DNA of 64,000 bases from the NCBI GenBank assembly GCA_904398655.1, contig CAJFPF010000055.1, positions 31,637-95,636 of the forward strand, written 5' to 3'. The position numbers and the translations under genes were made by a program. How positions within the stretch are numbered: position 1 is the first letter of the stretch; every line of letters starts with the position of its first letter. The notes under the pieces are model-generated. The model was not told the origin of the DNA and did no database searches. It was given only the letters and a program-made list of their open reading frames with translations. Positions 18,526 through 27,892 of this stretch are shown in pieces. Origin of the DNA: an uncultured Anaerotruncus sp. (lineage in GTDB: Bacteria; Bacillota; Clostridia; Oscillospirales; Ruminococcaceae).

Positions 18526-18560
18526 TTCGACAAAAAGAAAACTTGTCCGCTCTCTATAAT
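18526..18560 (+). promoter_or_regulatory. Spo0A box and -10 of spoIIGA-sigE operon
   Basis: TTCGACA (reverse 0A box) at 18526-18532, 22 nt, TATAAT at 18555-18560. Confidence 0.65.
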
Positions 18561-18606
18561 GGAGAAGCAGTCCAAAATTGCTATCAGGGTTTCAGGGGGA
18601 AGGCAA

Positions 18607-19440
18607 GTGGAGGTCTATGCGGATGTACTGGTCATCATCAATTATACCGTTAATTTGTTATGCTTGCTGGCTGCGGGAAGGATTTTAGGGCGAGTGATCC
18701 CTAGGTGGCGGCTTTGTGCAGCGGCACTGCTGGGAGGGCTGGGGAGTTTAATTATTTTTTTTCCCCTTCCCAGATGGGGATGGTCCGTCTTTCAAGTGTT
18801 TCTCACAGTGCTCATGACCATATGCGCCTTCGGATTTGGGCATGGGCGTCGGTTCTTACACGCTATATCTGCGGTATTAATCGTCAGCTTTCTATTTGCC
18901 GGCCTACTGTTCGCCCTCTATCTATTTGTGGCTCCTGCAGGAATGTTATTTTATCAAGGAGTCGTCTATTTTGACCTATCGGCGTTCTCTCTGCTGTTGG
19001 GGATCGGGGTCGCCTATCTGGTCATTCAAACTGTAGACCGATTCCTTCTGGGAAAGCGGGAAAAACAACTGACTTATCGCTTGACCTTATGGAAGGAGGG
19101 GAGAACGCTAGATCTCAAAGCTTTTGCGGATACGGGAAACCGGTTGAAGGAACCGTTTTCAGGGGCTCCAGTTATCGTCTGTGATAGGGAAGTGGTGGAA
19201 CGGCTTTGGCCGCCAAAGGAACAGCAGCCCTTCCGTATTATCCCATTTGACACGGTGGCTGGAGAGGGGGCCCTAAAAGGATATCGGCCCGATAAAGCTT
19301 TGCTTCAAGGGCCGGAGATCTACCTGGAGACACAGGATGTCTACATAGCCGCCAGCCCCCAGCCACTTTCAGGAGAATTTCAGGCAATTATAAATCCCCA
19401 GCTTGTGGAGCGTCAGGGAGATTTTTGTGTGAGAGGATGA
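18607..19440 (+). CDS. spoIIGA: Sigma-E processing peptidase SpoIIGA
   Basis: Multi-TM N-terminus, [22 protein letters not shown] aspartic protease-like motif; next to sigE; GTG start after GGGGGAAGG. Confidence 0.9.
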   Translation: MEVYADVLVIINYTVNLLCLLAAGRILGRVIPRWRLCAAALLGGLGSLIIFFPLPRWGWSVFQVFLTVLMTICAFGFGHGRRFLHAISAVLIVSFLFAGLLFALYLFVAPAGMLFYQGVVYFDLSAFSLLLGIGVAYLVIQTVDRFLLGKREKQLTYRLTLWKEGRTLDLKAFADTGNRLKEPFSGAPVIVCDREVVERLWPPKEQQPFRIIPFDTVAGEGALKGYRPDKALLQGPEIYLETQDVYIAASPQPLSGEFQAIINPQLVERQGDFCVRG

Positions 19441-20177
19441 TGGTTGTTTTGAGTGGATGGTTGGAAAAGGTCGCTAGATGGACAACAGCCCTTGTCAAAA
19501 GATTTGTAAGACAACTGTTTCCTCCTCCCAGGATCGACTATATCAACGGCCCAGAGACATTACCTGCCCCCCTCTCCAAAGAGGAGGAACAAATCGCATT
19601 TCTAAAATTGGAGCAGAATGATGCGTCCGCGCGGGAGACTTTGACAGTACATAATTTGCGGCTGGTAGTCTATATCGCTAAAAAATTCGAATCAACCGGA
19701 ATTTGTGTAGAAGATTTGATCTCCATTGGAACGATTGGACTCATTAAGGCAGTCAATACCTTTTGCCCCCAAAAGAACATCAAATTAGCAACCTATGCCT
19801 CCCGATGTATTGAAAATGAGATCCTAATGCATCTGCGGAAAACACAAAATCATCGCAATGAAATCTCCATTGACGAACCGCTGAACATCGATTGGGATGG
19901 GAATGAATTGCTTTTGTCCGATATTTTGGGAACGGATCCAGACAGCATCAACCGGCCTATTGAGGAAGAGGCAGAAAAGGGCTTACTCTTGGCCGCAGTG
20001 GAACATCTGGATGAAAGGGAACAGTTGATTATGCGGATGCGATTTGGTTTGTTGGGAGAGGAGGAAAAAACCCAAAAAGAGGTCGCAGATCAAATTGGTA
20101 TCTCTCAGTCCTATATCTCCCGGTTGGAAAAGCGGATTATTAAAAAACTGCGCAAAGAATTAGAAGCGATTATTTGA
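19437..20177 (+). CDS. sigE: RNA polymerase sporulation sigma factor SigE
   Basis: [71 protein letters not shown]. Confidence 0.97.
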   Translation: MMVVLSGWLEKVARWTTALVKRFVRQLFPPPRIDYINGPETLPAPLSKEEEQIAFLKLEQNDASARETLTVHNLRLVVYIAKKFESTGICVEDLISIGTIGLIKAVNTFCPQKNIKLATYASRCIENEILMHLRKTQNHRNEISIDEPLNIDWDGNELLLSDILGTDPDSINRPIEEEAEKGLLLAAVEHLDEREQLIMRMRFGLLGEEEKTQKEVADQIGISQSYISRLEKRIIKKLRKELEAII

Positions 20178-20191
20178 AAGAAGGGTCAATG

Positions 20192-20239
20192 GCGAACTCC
20201 TCCCTTTTATGGTATACTAAGAAAAAGGGGGGAGTTCGC
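20192..20239 (+). terminator. 17-bp intergenic hairpin between sigE and cca (terminator-like; also carries -10 in loop and cca SD in 3' arm)
   Basis: GCGAACTCCTCCCTTTT / AAAAGGGGGGAGTTCGC with one G-U pair. Confidence 0.65.
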
Positions 20240-20241
20240 TT

Positions 20242-21585
20242 TTGTTATTTCAAATACCGGTGGAAGTTCAGGAAATTCTAAACTGCCTGGAACAGGCAGG
20301 CTATGAGGCCTATTTGGTAGGGGGCTGCATACGGGACTGCCTTATAGGGAAAGTTCCACAGGATTGGGACATCACGACCTCGGCTCAACCGGAGCAGGTG
20401 ATCTCTAGCTTTCCTCATACTATTGTTTTGCCCACAGGGTTACGCCACGGCACGGTGAGCGTTCGTCAGGGAGGAATGACCTGCGAAGTAACTAGCTACC
20501 GGACAGAATTTGGGGTGGCTGATGGGCGCCATCCCAGAGTGGTGCAGTTTGGCTGTTCGCTGGAAGAGGACTTAAAGCGAAGGGACTTTACAGTTAATGC
20601 GATGGCATATCATCCTCAAAAGGGACTGATCGATCTTTTTGGTGGGCAAAAGGATTTAGAGAAACGCCTTATCCGTTGTGTGGGCGACCCAGACCTTCGC
20701 TTTCAAGAGGATGCTTTGAGAATTTTAAGGGCAATGCGGTTTGCTTCTGTCTATGGATTTTCCATACAACGGGAGACGGCCTGTGCCATCCATCGAAATT
20801 ATGCCCTGTTGGGTCGAATCTCTGTGGAGCGCGTATTAGAGGAATTTCGTCGCTTTTTAATAGGAAAAAACCCTTCGCAACTATTGAGGGAATTCTCTGA
20901 TGTAACAGGGTTTCTTTTTCCGGAATTAGAGCCCTCCTTTGGTTTTGAACAGAAAAACCCCCATCATTCACTGGACATTTGGGAACATACTTTAAAAGCG
21001 TTGGAGGATACGCCCCCAGACTATATCGTTCGAATGGCCGTGCTATTACATGATTCTGGAAAGCCAAATTGCTTTACAGAAGATCAGGCCGGCATAGGCC
21101 ACTTTTATGGGCACAATAAATGCGGCAGTGAACTCGCTGAGTCCTGTTTAAAACGCCTGCGTTGCGATAAAGAGTCTATGGCTCAGATTATTTTGCTTGT
21201 CCGCTGGCATGATGCACCTTTGGAGACCCAGCGTCAACTGCTGAGAATGCTAAATCGATTGGGAGAGCCTTTGCTGCGGAAATTGTTATTGGTCAAGCGA
21301 GCGGACCTGCGTGCTCACGCTCCGGCGGATATCCCATTGGGGGAAGAACGACTGCGCCGCTCAGAACAACTGCTCAATCTGATTTTAACACAACATGTCT
21401 GTTTTTCTCTCCGGGATTTGGCGATAAATGGAGAAGATTTACTGCAATTAGGATTTTCCCAAGGCCCTCTGTTGGGCAGCTGCCTTAAGGGGCTGCTGGG
21501 AGAGGTATTGGAAGGCAGGCTTGAAAATCAAAAAGAGGTGCTTTTAGCTTGGGCCATCCAATTTTTGCAAAAGGCAGGGGGCTAG
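20242..21585 (+). CDS. cca: CCA tRNA nucleotidyltransferase (with HD domain)
   Basis: AYLVGGCIRDCLIGKVPQDWDITTSA; HD region LLHDSGKP; TTG start. Confidence 0.95.
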   Translation: MLFQIPVEVQEILNCLEQAGYEAYLVGGCIRDCLIGKVPQDWDITTSAQPEQVISSFPHTIVLPTGLRHGTVSVRQGGMTCEVTSYRTEFGVADGRHPRVVQFGCSLEEDLKRRDFTVNAMAYHPQKGLIDLFGGQKDLEKRLIRCVGDPDLRFQEDALRILRAMRFASVYGFSIQRETACAIHRNYALLGRISVERVLEEFRRFLIGKNPSQLLREFSDVTGFLFPELEPSFGFEQKNPHHSLDIWEHTLKALEDTPPDYIVRMAVLLHDSGKPNCFTEDQAGIGHFYGHNKCGSELAESCLKRLRCDKESMAQIILLVRWHDAPLETQRQLLRMLNRLGEPLLRKLLLVKRADLRAHAPADIPLGEERLRRSEQLLNLILTQHVCFSLRDLAINGEDLLQLGFSQGPLLGSCLKGLLGEVLEGRLENQKEVLLAWAIQFLQKAGG

Positions 21586-21607
21586 AAGGGCATTTTTGAT
21601 AGCTGCA

Positions 21608-22057
21608 TTACTCCTCTCCAGCCTTTCTAACACTGAAACACCCATCTCCTCCCATTGAAGCCGTCAGTGCTTCAATGTGTTCCAAAGGGAATGGAGGCTG
21701 CGACAGTGGTTTCATAGCAATGGACATCAACTTTAAAGGATTATCATCTGCGGCAATTCGGTTGGAACTGAATGCGCCACACCTACGACAGCGGTGTATG
21801 ATTGCCCACTCTCCGTTTTTTCTCACCCATACCCCGACTGGATCCATAATACCCCCACAATCTGCTTCCCGATCTCCAGGTTCAATATCCAAATGTAAGC
21901 TGGAAAGACAGTTTGGGCAGTGATTGCGATGATCGCTGCCTGCCCCCATCGAAACGACCAATCTCCCACATACTTTGCAAGTAAAGCTGTCGTTGCACGC
22001 ATGGGTTTTGTAGTAGCCTTTTTCATATTGTTTTCTTTTATTTTCCCGATTCATCAA
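21608..22057 (-). CDS. RNHCP-domain zinc-ribbon protein
   Basis: CKVCG...DHRNHCPNCLSSLH...GGIMDPVGVWVRKNGEWAIIHRCRRCG. Confidence 0.85.
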   Translation of the reverse strand: MMNRENKRKQYEKGYYKTHACNDSFTCKVCGRLVVSMGAGSDHRNHCPNCLSSLHLDIEPGDREADCGGIMDPVGVWVRKNGEWAIIHRCRRCGAFSSNRIAADDNPLKLMSIAMKPLSQPPFPLEHIEALTASMGGDGCFSVRKAGEE

Positions 22058-22075
22058 TATAGCACTCCTATTAAG

Positions 22076-22507
22076 CTATTCCATTGTTTTCAAATATTTT
22101 TTTAGTGCATCTCGGTATTTTTCTGTAAGCCTTAAATACTCCTGTTGCTCAGCTTTGGTCCAATCATTCCAAATTTGGTTTTCAATTTGAAACAGGGGAT
22201 AAATTTTTTCAGCCGCATATGCTTTCCCCTTTTCAGTCAGATAAACAAGCGTGTTTCTTCCGACACCCGGTTCAAGATACACAATATTTTCTTTTTCCAA
22301 CTTCCGAATGGCAGAGTTGATGGTTTGTCTGCTGATGCCTGTTAATTTGCTGATATCACTTTGCTGACAGACATCTCCCTTTTCACAGACTACATACAAA
22401 ATATTTTGGATACTGTCTGACATCCCCATCTTTACGGCCGCTTCATGATATAGAGCATTGATTTCTCCAGCTAGGTGCGTATATTGTCTAGCAATTAAGT
22501 AGTGCAT
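22076..22507 (-). CDS. MarR-family transcriptional regulator
   Basis: wHTH: DVCQQSDISKLTGISRQTINSAIRKLEKENIVYLEPG..TLVYLTEKGK. Confidence 0.88.
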   Translation of the reverse strand: MHYLIARQYTHLAGEINALYHEAAVKMGMSDSIQNILYVVCEKGDVCQQSDISKLTGISRQTINSAIRKLEKENIVYLEPGVGRNTLVYLTEKGKAYAAEKIYPLFQIENQIWNDWTKAEQQEYLRLTEKYRDALKKYLKTME

Positions 22508-22522
22508 ACTTGCATCTCCTTG

Positions 22523-22573
22523 TCCGATTTCGTATATTGAATTAAATTATATCCGATTTCGTACAAATGTCAA
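22523..22573 (-). promoter_or_regulatory. marR-RNHCP promoter with two direct repeats (candidate operator)
   Basis: Minus strand TTGACA (22573-22568)-16-TATAAT (22551-22546); TACGAAATCGGA repeated at 22563-22552 and 22534-22523. Confidence 0.65.
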
Positions 22574-22714
22574 CCCCCTTGCCTTAAAATTGAAGACAGG
22601 GGGGATCCATGGGTAGATTAGTAATGATTGCCATCCGTTGTAATTCCTGTATGGGCTGTAAGCTTTCTGCCCATACTTCTGGTACAAGCAATTGAGCCAG
22701 AGGAGTTGGATGGC

Positions 22715-23488
22715 ATGTACACAAATAAGGTGGAAATTTGCGGGGTCAATACGTCCAAGCTGCCAGTTTTGAAAGAAAAAGAGAAAACTGAACTCCTTCA
22801 AAAAATCCGACAGGGGGACCGTCGGGCCAGGGAAAAGATGATCAATGGAAATTTAAGATTGGTGCTTTCGGTCATCCAAAAATTTACCAACCGGGGAGAA
22901 AATCTGGATGACCTCTTTCAAGTTGGTTGCATTGGCTTGATAAAGGCAATTGACAACTTTGACCCCAATCAAAATGTACGTTTTTCTACCTATGGAGTGC
23001 CAATGATTATTGGGGAAATTCGCCGCCATCTGCGGGATAACAATCCCATCCGTGTCAGCCGTTCTATGAGAGATACCGCATATAAGGCCATGCAGGCAAA
23101 GGAGGCTTTGACCAATCGGAACGCTCGAGAGCCCACCATCGATGAAATTGCCCAGGAAATGGGGATGAAAAAGGAGGAGGTTGTGATGGCTCTGGAAGCG
23201 ATTGTGGAGCCGATGTCCTTGTTTGAACCCGTTTATTCAGATGGAGGAGACACCATTTACGTCATGGATCAGGTGGGAGACAGAGGAACCGAAGGGGATT
23301 GGATGGACGAATTGGCCATACGGGAAGCGATTAAAAATTTGGGAGAGCGGGAGAAAAAAATTCTTTCTTTGAGATTTTTTATTGGCAAAACGCAAATGGA
23401 AGTGGCGAAAGAGATCGGCATCTCCCAAGCACAAGTTTCCCGGCTGGAAAAGGGCGCCTTGGATTGGATCAAAAAACACCTATCATAA
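22715..23488 (+). CDS. sigG: RNA polymerase sporulation sigma factor SigG
   Basis: MYTNKVEICGVNTSKLPVLKEKEKTELLQKIRQGD...NGNLRLVLSVIQKF. Confidence 0.96.
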   Translation: MYTNKVEICGVNTSKLPVLKEKEKTELLQKIRQGDRRAREKMINGNLRLVLSVIQKFTNRGENLDDLFQVGCIGLIKAIDNFDPNQNVRFSTYGVPMIIGEIRRHLRDNNPIRVSRSMRDTAYKAMQAKEALTNRNAREPTIDEIAQEMGMKKEEVVMALEAIVEPMSLFEPVYSDGGDTIYVMDQVGDRGTEGDWMDELAIREAIKNLGEREKKILSLRFFIGKTQMEVAKEIGISQAQVSRLEKGALDWIKKHLS

Positions 23489-23490
23489 AA

Positions 23491-23525
23491 AATAGAACCA
23501 CTCGATCGAGTGGTTCTATTTTTTC
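23491..23525. terminator. Bidirectional terminator
   Basis: AATAGAACCACTCGATCGAGTGGTTCTATTTTTTC. Confidence 0.85.
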
Positions 23526-23533
23526 TTTAGAAT

Positions 23534-24388
23534 TTAGAAAAAAGAGAGATTATGCAGGACCTCCATTCCCTCCGTAAAACTGGTTTCATTTTGGGCCAGC
23601 AATAAGGAAATGACCAAGTGGTCCTCCGCCAAAAAAATGCTATATCCTTGGTAGATCGTGGTATCTTCCAACGTTACCCCATCGGATGAAACCTCTAAGG
23701 TAATCTGGCTTTGGAGGAAGGCGACTTCGTTTCCGTCTACTGTGTAAGATTCAACAGAAGATGGTTCCATCCACCCTCCAAGGTTCTCATAAGTCTCCTG
23801 GGTCTGATGGGCCAGTTCCTCCAGGTAAGTGGAAGGCGTCATATCTTGGAGTGCCACTGCGGGTGCGATTTGTACCAAAATATTGGCCGGAGAATTTTGC
23901 CCGTCTTCCATCTCCTCTGCTGCGTCTTCAGAACTGGAGGAGGTCGTAAGATCTGAAGTTGTTGCATTTTCTGTCTGCAAAACAGGTGCTTCGACATAGA
24001 GCAGATAACCTAAAGAGCCTAGCTCTATGGATTGCTCTAATTCCTCTGTTGTTCCATAGGCAGCTTGCGCCTTTTCCAATTGGATTTCCAGTGCTTGATC
24101 GGCATCAAATAAATGCCATCCCTCTGGAAAAGTATAGGAGAATCCTAGCACCTCATTTTGATAGGTCTGTCCATCAATAGAACCAGCCTGTATCGGATCA
24201 AGGTCCTCCGGTAACTCAGAAGCTGGCTGAGAAGCAAAGGCCGAGTCTTCGATACTGGTAGAAGACGACACCTCTTCCATTGAAATTGAAGAGGTCTCTA
24301 CAGCCGATGATTGGCAGGATGTCAACATTAAGCAGATGGTCAATGGCAGGCATAGATAGGGTAGGCGCATATCTGTCCTCCCGTTCAA
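23534..24388 (-). CDS. Hypothetical lipoprotein
   Basis: Signal peptide with lipobox CLMLTSCQSS; ATGA overlap with upstream transporter stop. Confidence 0.75.
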   Translation of the reverse strand: MNGRTDMRLPYLCLPLTICLMLTSCQSSAVETSSISMEEVSSSTSIEDSAFASQPASELPEDLDPIQAGSIDGQTYQNEVLGFSYTFPEGWHLFDADQALEIQLEKAQAAYGTTEELEQSIELGSLGYLLYVEAPVLQTENATTSDLTTSSSSEDAAEEMEDGQNSPANILVQIAPAVALQDMTPSTYLEELAHQTQETYENLGGWMEPSSVESYTVDGNEVAFLQSQITLEVSSDGVTLEDTTIYQGYSIFLAEDHLVISLLLAQNETSFTEGMEVLHNLSFF

Positions 24389-25782
24389 TGGAATAGTGCC
24401 AACAGGCGATTGATAATTTGGAACTTGTCGTTATATCCCTGTAAAAAGATTCCCAGCACGATCAGGGGGAGCAGATAGGAGACATAGAAGCGGGCCCGGG
24501 CAGGAAATTTGATTCCATTTCCAGCATCCGCTTCCTGTAAAAACTGATTCCAGCCCCATCCATGTTTAGAGGTGCAAAATAGTAGATAGACCAGGGAGCC
24601 TAAGGGGAGAAGGTTGTTACTAACGATAAAGTCCTCCAGGTCTTGAATGGTCGTCCCGGCTCCCAAGGGCGCAAATCCACTCCAAAGATTGAACCCTAGG
24701 ACACAGGGAAGGGAGAGTAGAATCACCAAAAAAATATTGATAAAAACTGTTTTTTGCCGCGACCATCCCCAAATATCCATGCCAAAGGAAACGATATTTT
24801 CAAAAACGGCAATGACCGTGGAGAGGGCGGCAAAGGTCATGAATACGAAAAAGAGCGCTCCAAAAAAGCGACCAGCTGGCATTTCATTAAATACGTTGGG
24901 CAGCGTTACAAATACCAGGCTGGGACCTTGTCCGGGGGAGATCCCAAAAGAAGAACAAGCAGGGAATATTACCATTCCGGACATGAAAGCAACAAACGTA
25001 TCCATTAACATAATATTGATGGTTTCTCCCGTAAGGGAACGGTCCCGGCTAATGTAGCTGCCAAAAATGGCCATAGAACCGATGCCAATGCTCAACGTAA
25101 AAAAGGATTGTCCCATTGCAGCAAAGACGACGGTAGAAAGCCCCTGTTCGCGAATTCGCTGGAAATCAGGAACCAGATAGAATTTCAAACCTTCTGCCGC
25201 ACCAGGTAGGGTCACTGCACGGATGACCAATACGACCATGGAGAGAAATAGACAGACCATCATAGCCTTTGTGATCTTTTCTACGCCGTTTTGTAGCCCC
25301 ATGGCACAGATACCGAAGCCCACGAGTACCACTACTACCATCCAAAAGCCCATAAGCAGGGGTTGCGTAAGCATTTGATTGAATACTTCCCCCACCTGTT
25401 CCGGGTTTTTTCCCACAAATTCCCCACGGATCATCTTTACAAAGTAGATAAACATCCAGCCGCAAACGGTGGTGTAGAACATCATCAATAAATAATTTCC
25501 GGCAATGGCAGCATACTTGTGCAGATGCCATTTGGTGCCCTTGGGCTCCAATACATCGAAGGAGCGAGCAGCGCTTTTTTGGCTGGCCCGTCCTACCGAA
25601 AATTCCATCACCATAATGGGCAATCCCAGGATAATTAAAAAGAAGAGATAGATCAGTACAAAAGCTGCGCCGCCATACTGGCCAGTAATATAGGGAAAGC
25701 GCCAAACGTTACCTAAACCAATAGCACATCCTGCTGAAATTAAAAGAAACCCCATGCGTGAGGAAAATTTCTCTCTCTGCAA
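24385..25782 (-). CDS. Sodium:neurotransmitter symporter (NSS/SNF) family transporter
   Basis: GFLLISAGCAIGLGNVWRFPYITGQYGGAAFVLIYLFF N-terminal signature. Confidence 0.93.
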   Translation of the reverse strand: MQREKFSSRMGFLLISAGCAIGLGNVWRFPYITGQYGGAAFVLIYLFFLIILGLPIMVMEFSVGRASQKSAARSFDVLEPKGTKWHLHKYAAIAGNYLLMMFYTTVCGWMFIYFVKMIRGEFVGKNPEQVGEVFNQMLTQPLLMGFWMVVVVLVGFGICAMGLQNGVEKITKAMMVCLFLSMVVLVIRAVTLPGAAEGLKFYLVPDFQRIREQGLSTVVFAAMGQSFFTLSIGIGSMAIFGSYISRDRSLTGETINIMLMDTFVAFMSGMVIFPACSSFGISPGQGPSLVFVTLPNVFNEMPAGRFFGALFFVFMTFAALSTVIAVFENIVSFGMDIWGWSRQKTVFINIFLVILLSLPCVLGFNLWSGFAPLGAGTTIQDLEDFIVSNNLLPLGSLVYLLFCTSKHGWGWNQFLQEADAGNGIKFPARARFYVSYLLPLIVLGIFLQGYNDKFQIINRLLALFH

Positions 25783-25989
25783 AATGAAACACCTCTTATC
25801 TTGTTTTTATCAAAATGTAATGCCTCTCAAAAACCTTGACAAAAACTTTTACACTTTAAATTCTTTGAACTTCTTTCATCATACGGTATTTTATAGCAAA
25901 AGTCAATTGAACCGACTTGCTTGTGGGGTTGCTCCCGCTTCTCCTATTTGGTAAAATATCCTTTATCACAGAAAGCGAGGGATGAAAAA

Positions 25990-26535
25990 ATGGTTTTAGA
26001 GACAGAGCGCCTATTGCTTCGCCCTTGGGAGGAAAGAGACGCAGCTGCATTGTTCCGTTATGCCCAAGACCCTCGTATTGGGCCAATTGCGGGTTGGCCG
26101 CCCCATACCAGTCTGGAGAATAGTTTGGAGATTATTAAAGGAGTCCTTTCGGAGCCAGAAACCTACGCGGTGATACTGAAACAATCTGCAGAACCGGTTG
26201 GGAGTGTGGGGATTATGAGACGGGGAAAGGGATCTGCTCCCATGTCGGAGACAGAGGCGGAAATTGGATACTGGATCGGTGTGCCCTATTGGGGACAGGG
26301 TTTGATTCCAGAGGCGGTCCGCCGACTGTTACAGAGATGCTTTATGGAATTGGGATGTACCGCCGTTTGGTGCGGCTATTACGATGGCAATGAGAAATCC
26401 CGGAGAGTACAGGAGAAATGCGGATTTCTTCATCATTCTAGCCAGACTTGTCGTTCGCCATTGGGGGATATGCGATTGGAGCACTTTACACGACTGACCA
26501 AAGAGCTGTGGGAAGAAGGGCTACACTCTGCATAA
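25990..26535 (+). CDS. GNAT-family N-acetyltransferase
   Basis: LETERLLLRPWEERDAAALF...EIGYWIGVPYWGQGLIPEAVRRLL. Confidence 0.92.
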   Translation: MVLETERLLLRPWEERDAAALFRYAQDPRIGPIAGWPPHTSLENSLEIIKGVLSEPETYAVILKQSAEPVGSVGIMRRGKGSAPMSETEAEIGYWIGVPYWGQGLIPEAVRRLLQRCFMELGCTAVWCGYYDGNEKSRRVQEKCGFLHHSSQTCRSPLGDMRLEHFTRLTKELWEEGLHSA

Positions 26536-26615
26536 AAGACCAGCCTCCGCCGCTTGTCCTCTACTATTCTATACTTTTTCACAATATATTATAAATAATA
26601 GATATAGAGGGAGGG

Positions 26616-26915
26616 ATGGCGATGGTCTATGGCCTGGGAGAATTGAGAAAAAAGCCGGTCATCAATGTACGGGATGGGTGCCATTTGGGCGTGGTTTCCG
26701 ACCTAGAGTTCGATACGGATACCGCTCATGTAACCTGCCTTTTGGTGCGCGGAAAACTGCGTCTGTGGGGGATCTTAGGGAGACAGGAAGATTTGGAAAT
26801 CCCCTGGGAACAGATTGAAGTTTTGGGGGAGGACGCCGTTCTGGTCAATTTTGAATCTGGGGAACCCGAAACAAAACGTAAAGGACGATTTTCTTGGTTC
26901 CTATCAGAGGAATAA
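26616..26915 (+). CDS. YlmC/YmxH-family PRC-barrel sporulation-associated protein
   Basis: LGELRKKPVINVRDGCHLGVVSDLEFDTDTAHVTCLLV...IPWEQIEVLGEDAVLV. Confidence 0.8.
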   Translation: MAMVYGLGELRKKPVINVRDGCHLGVVSDLEFDTDTAHVTCLLVRGKLRLWGILGRQEDLEIPWEQIEVLGEDAVLVNFESGEPETKRKGRFSWFLSEE

Positions 26916-26939
26916 TTCGGCATTTTTACCCGAATATGC

Positions 26940-26968
26940 TTGCAATCTTCGGGAGATTATGCTAGAAT
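26940..26968 (+). promoter_or_regulatory. Promoter of rpsB-tsf operon
   Basis: TTGCAA-17-TAGAAT. Confidence 0.55.
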
Positions 26969-27014
26969 ACAAAAGTTGGGGTACCCATACCTGACAAAAC
27001 ACACACCGTGCGAC

Positions 27015-27055
27015 CGCTTTGTAGGTGTTCCAGAAACTTCTGGGATGGCAAAGTG
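27015..27055 (+). ncRNA. Candidate structured rpsB leader
   Basis: Nested helices CGCTTTG/CAAAGTG (27015-27021/27049-27055) and CCAGAA/TTCTGG (27030-27035/27038-27043) in a ~130-nt leader. Confidence 0.4.
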
Positions 27056-27102
27056 GGAAGAACGTGGTGGAGGAATTTAAACCGAAAGTGAGGAATCAAT
27101 TT

Positions 27103-27852
27103 ATGGGCGTCGTATCAATGAAGCAGTTGTTGGAAGCGGGTGTCCACTTTGGACATCAAACCCGGCGTTGGAACCCTAAAATGGCGCGGTATATTTTCAC
27201 TGAGCGCAATGGTATCTATATCATTGACCTGCAGAAGACAGTGAAAAAGCTGGATGAGGCCTATATGTTTGTCCGGGATCTGGCGGCCAATGGCGGCAAT
27301 CTGCTGTTTGTGGGCACCAAGAAGCAGGCTGGGGATTCTATCCGCGAGGAAGCGACCCGCGCTGGCGCTTATTATGTAAATGCCCGTTGGTTGGGCGGCA
27401 TGCTCACCAACTTCAAAACCATCCGTCATCGGATTGACCGTTTGGAGCAACTGCACAAGATGCAGGAGGACGGTACCTTCGATCTGCTGCCCAAGAAAGA
27501 GGTCAGCAAGCTGAATTTGGAGATTGAGAAGTTGGAGAAATTCCTGGGCGGTATCAAAGAGATGAAAAAGCTGCCCTCTGCTCTGTTCATTGTGGATCCT
27601 CGTAAGGAGCGGATCGCTGTGGCTGAGGCCCGGAAATTGGGCATTCCCATTGTTGCAATTGTGGATACCAACTGTGACCCGGATGAGATTGACTATGTGA
27701 TCCCTGGCAATGATGACGCCATCCGCGCCGTGAAGCTGATCTCCGCCACGATGGCTGACGCTTTGATCGAAGGCCGGCAAGGCGATACCAGCATGGCTGA
27801 GGAAGAAGCTGCGGCTAAAGAGAACGAGACTGATGAGGCCGAGGCTCAGTAA
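27103..27852 (+). CDS. rpsB: 30S ribosomal protein S2
   Basis: [41 protein letters not shown]. Confidence 0.98.
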   Translation: MGVVSMKQLLEAGVHFGHQTRRWNPKMARYIFTERNGIYIIDLQKTVKKLDEAYMFVRDLAANGGNLLFVGTKKQAGDSIREEATRAGAYYVNARWLGGMLTNFKTIRHRIDRLEQLHKMQEDGTFDLLPKKEVSKLNLEIEKLEKFLGGIKEMKKLPSALFIVDPRKERIAVAEARKLGIPIVAIVDTNCDPDEIDYVIPGNDDAIRAVKLISATMADALIEGRQGDTSMAEEEAAAKENETDEAEAQ

Positions 27853-27892
27853 TTCGATATTGCGGGACGTTTGAAAATAGGAGGTTGTACAG

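Noticed and set aside
18179-18559. 126-aa plus-strand ORF overlapping the Cys-rich gene
   Set aside because: No SD, covers spoIIGA regulatory region; minus-strand gene better supported
18391-18606. 72-codon N-terminal extension of spoIIGA in the ORF track
   Set aside because: Overlaps the Spo0A box, the -10 and the start of the divergent Cys-rich gene; SpoIIGA homologues start near the first TM segment (GTG 18607)
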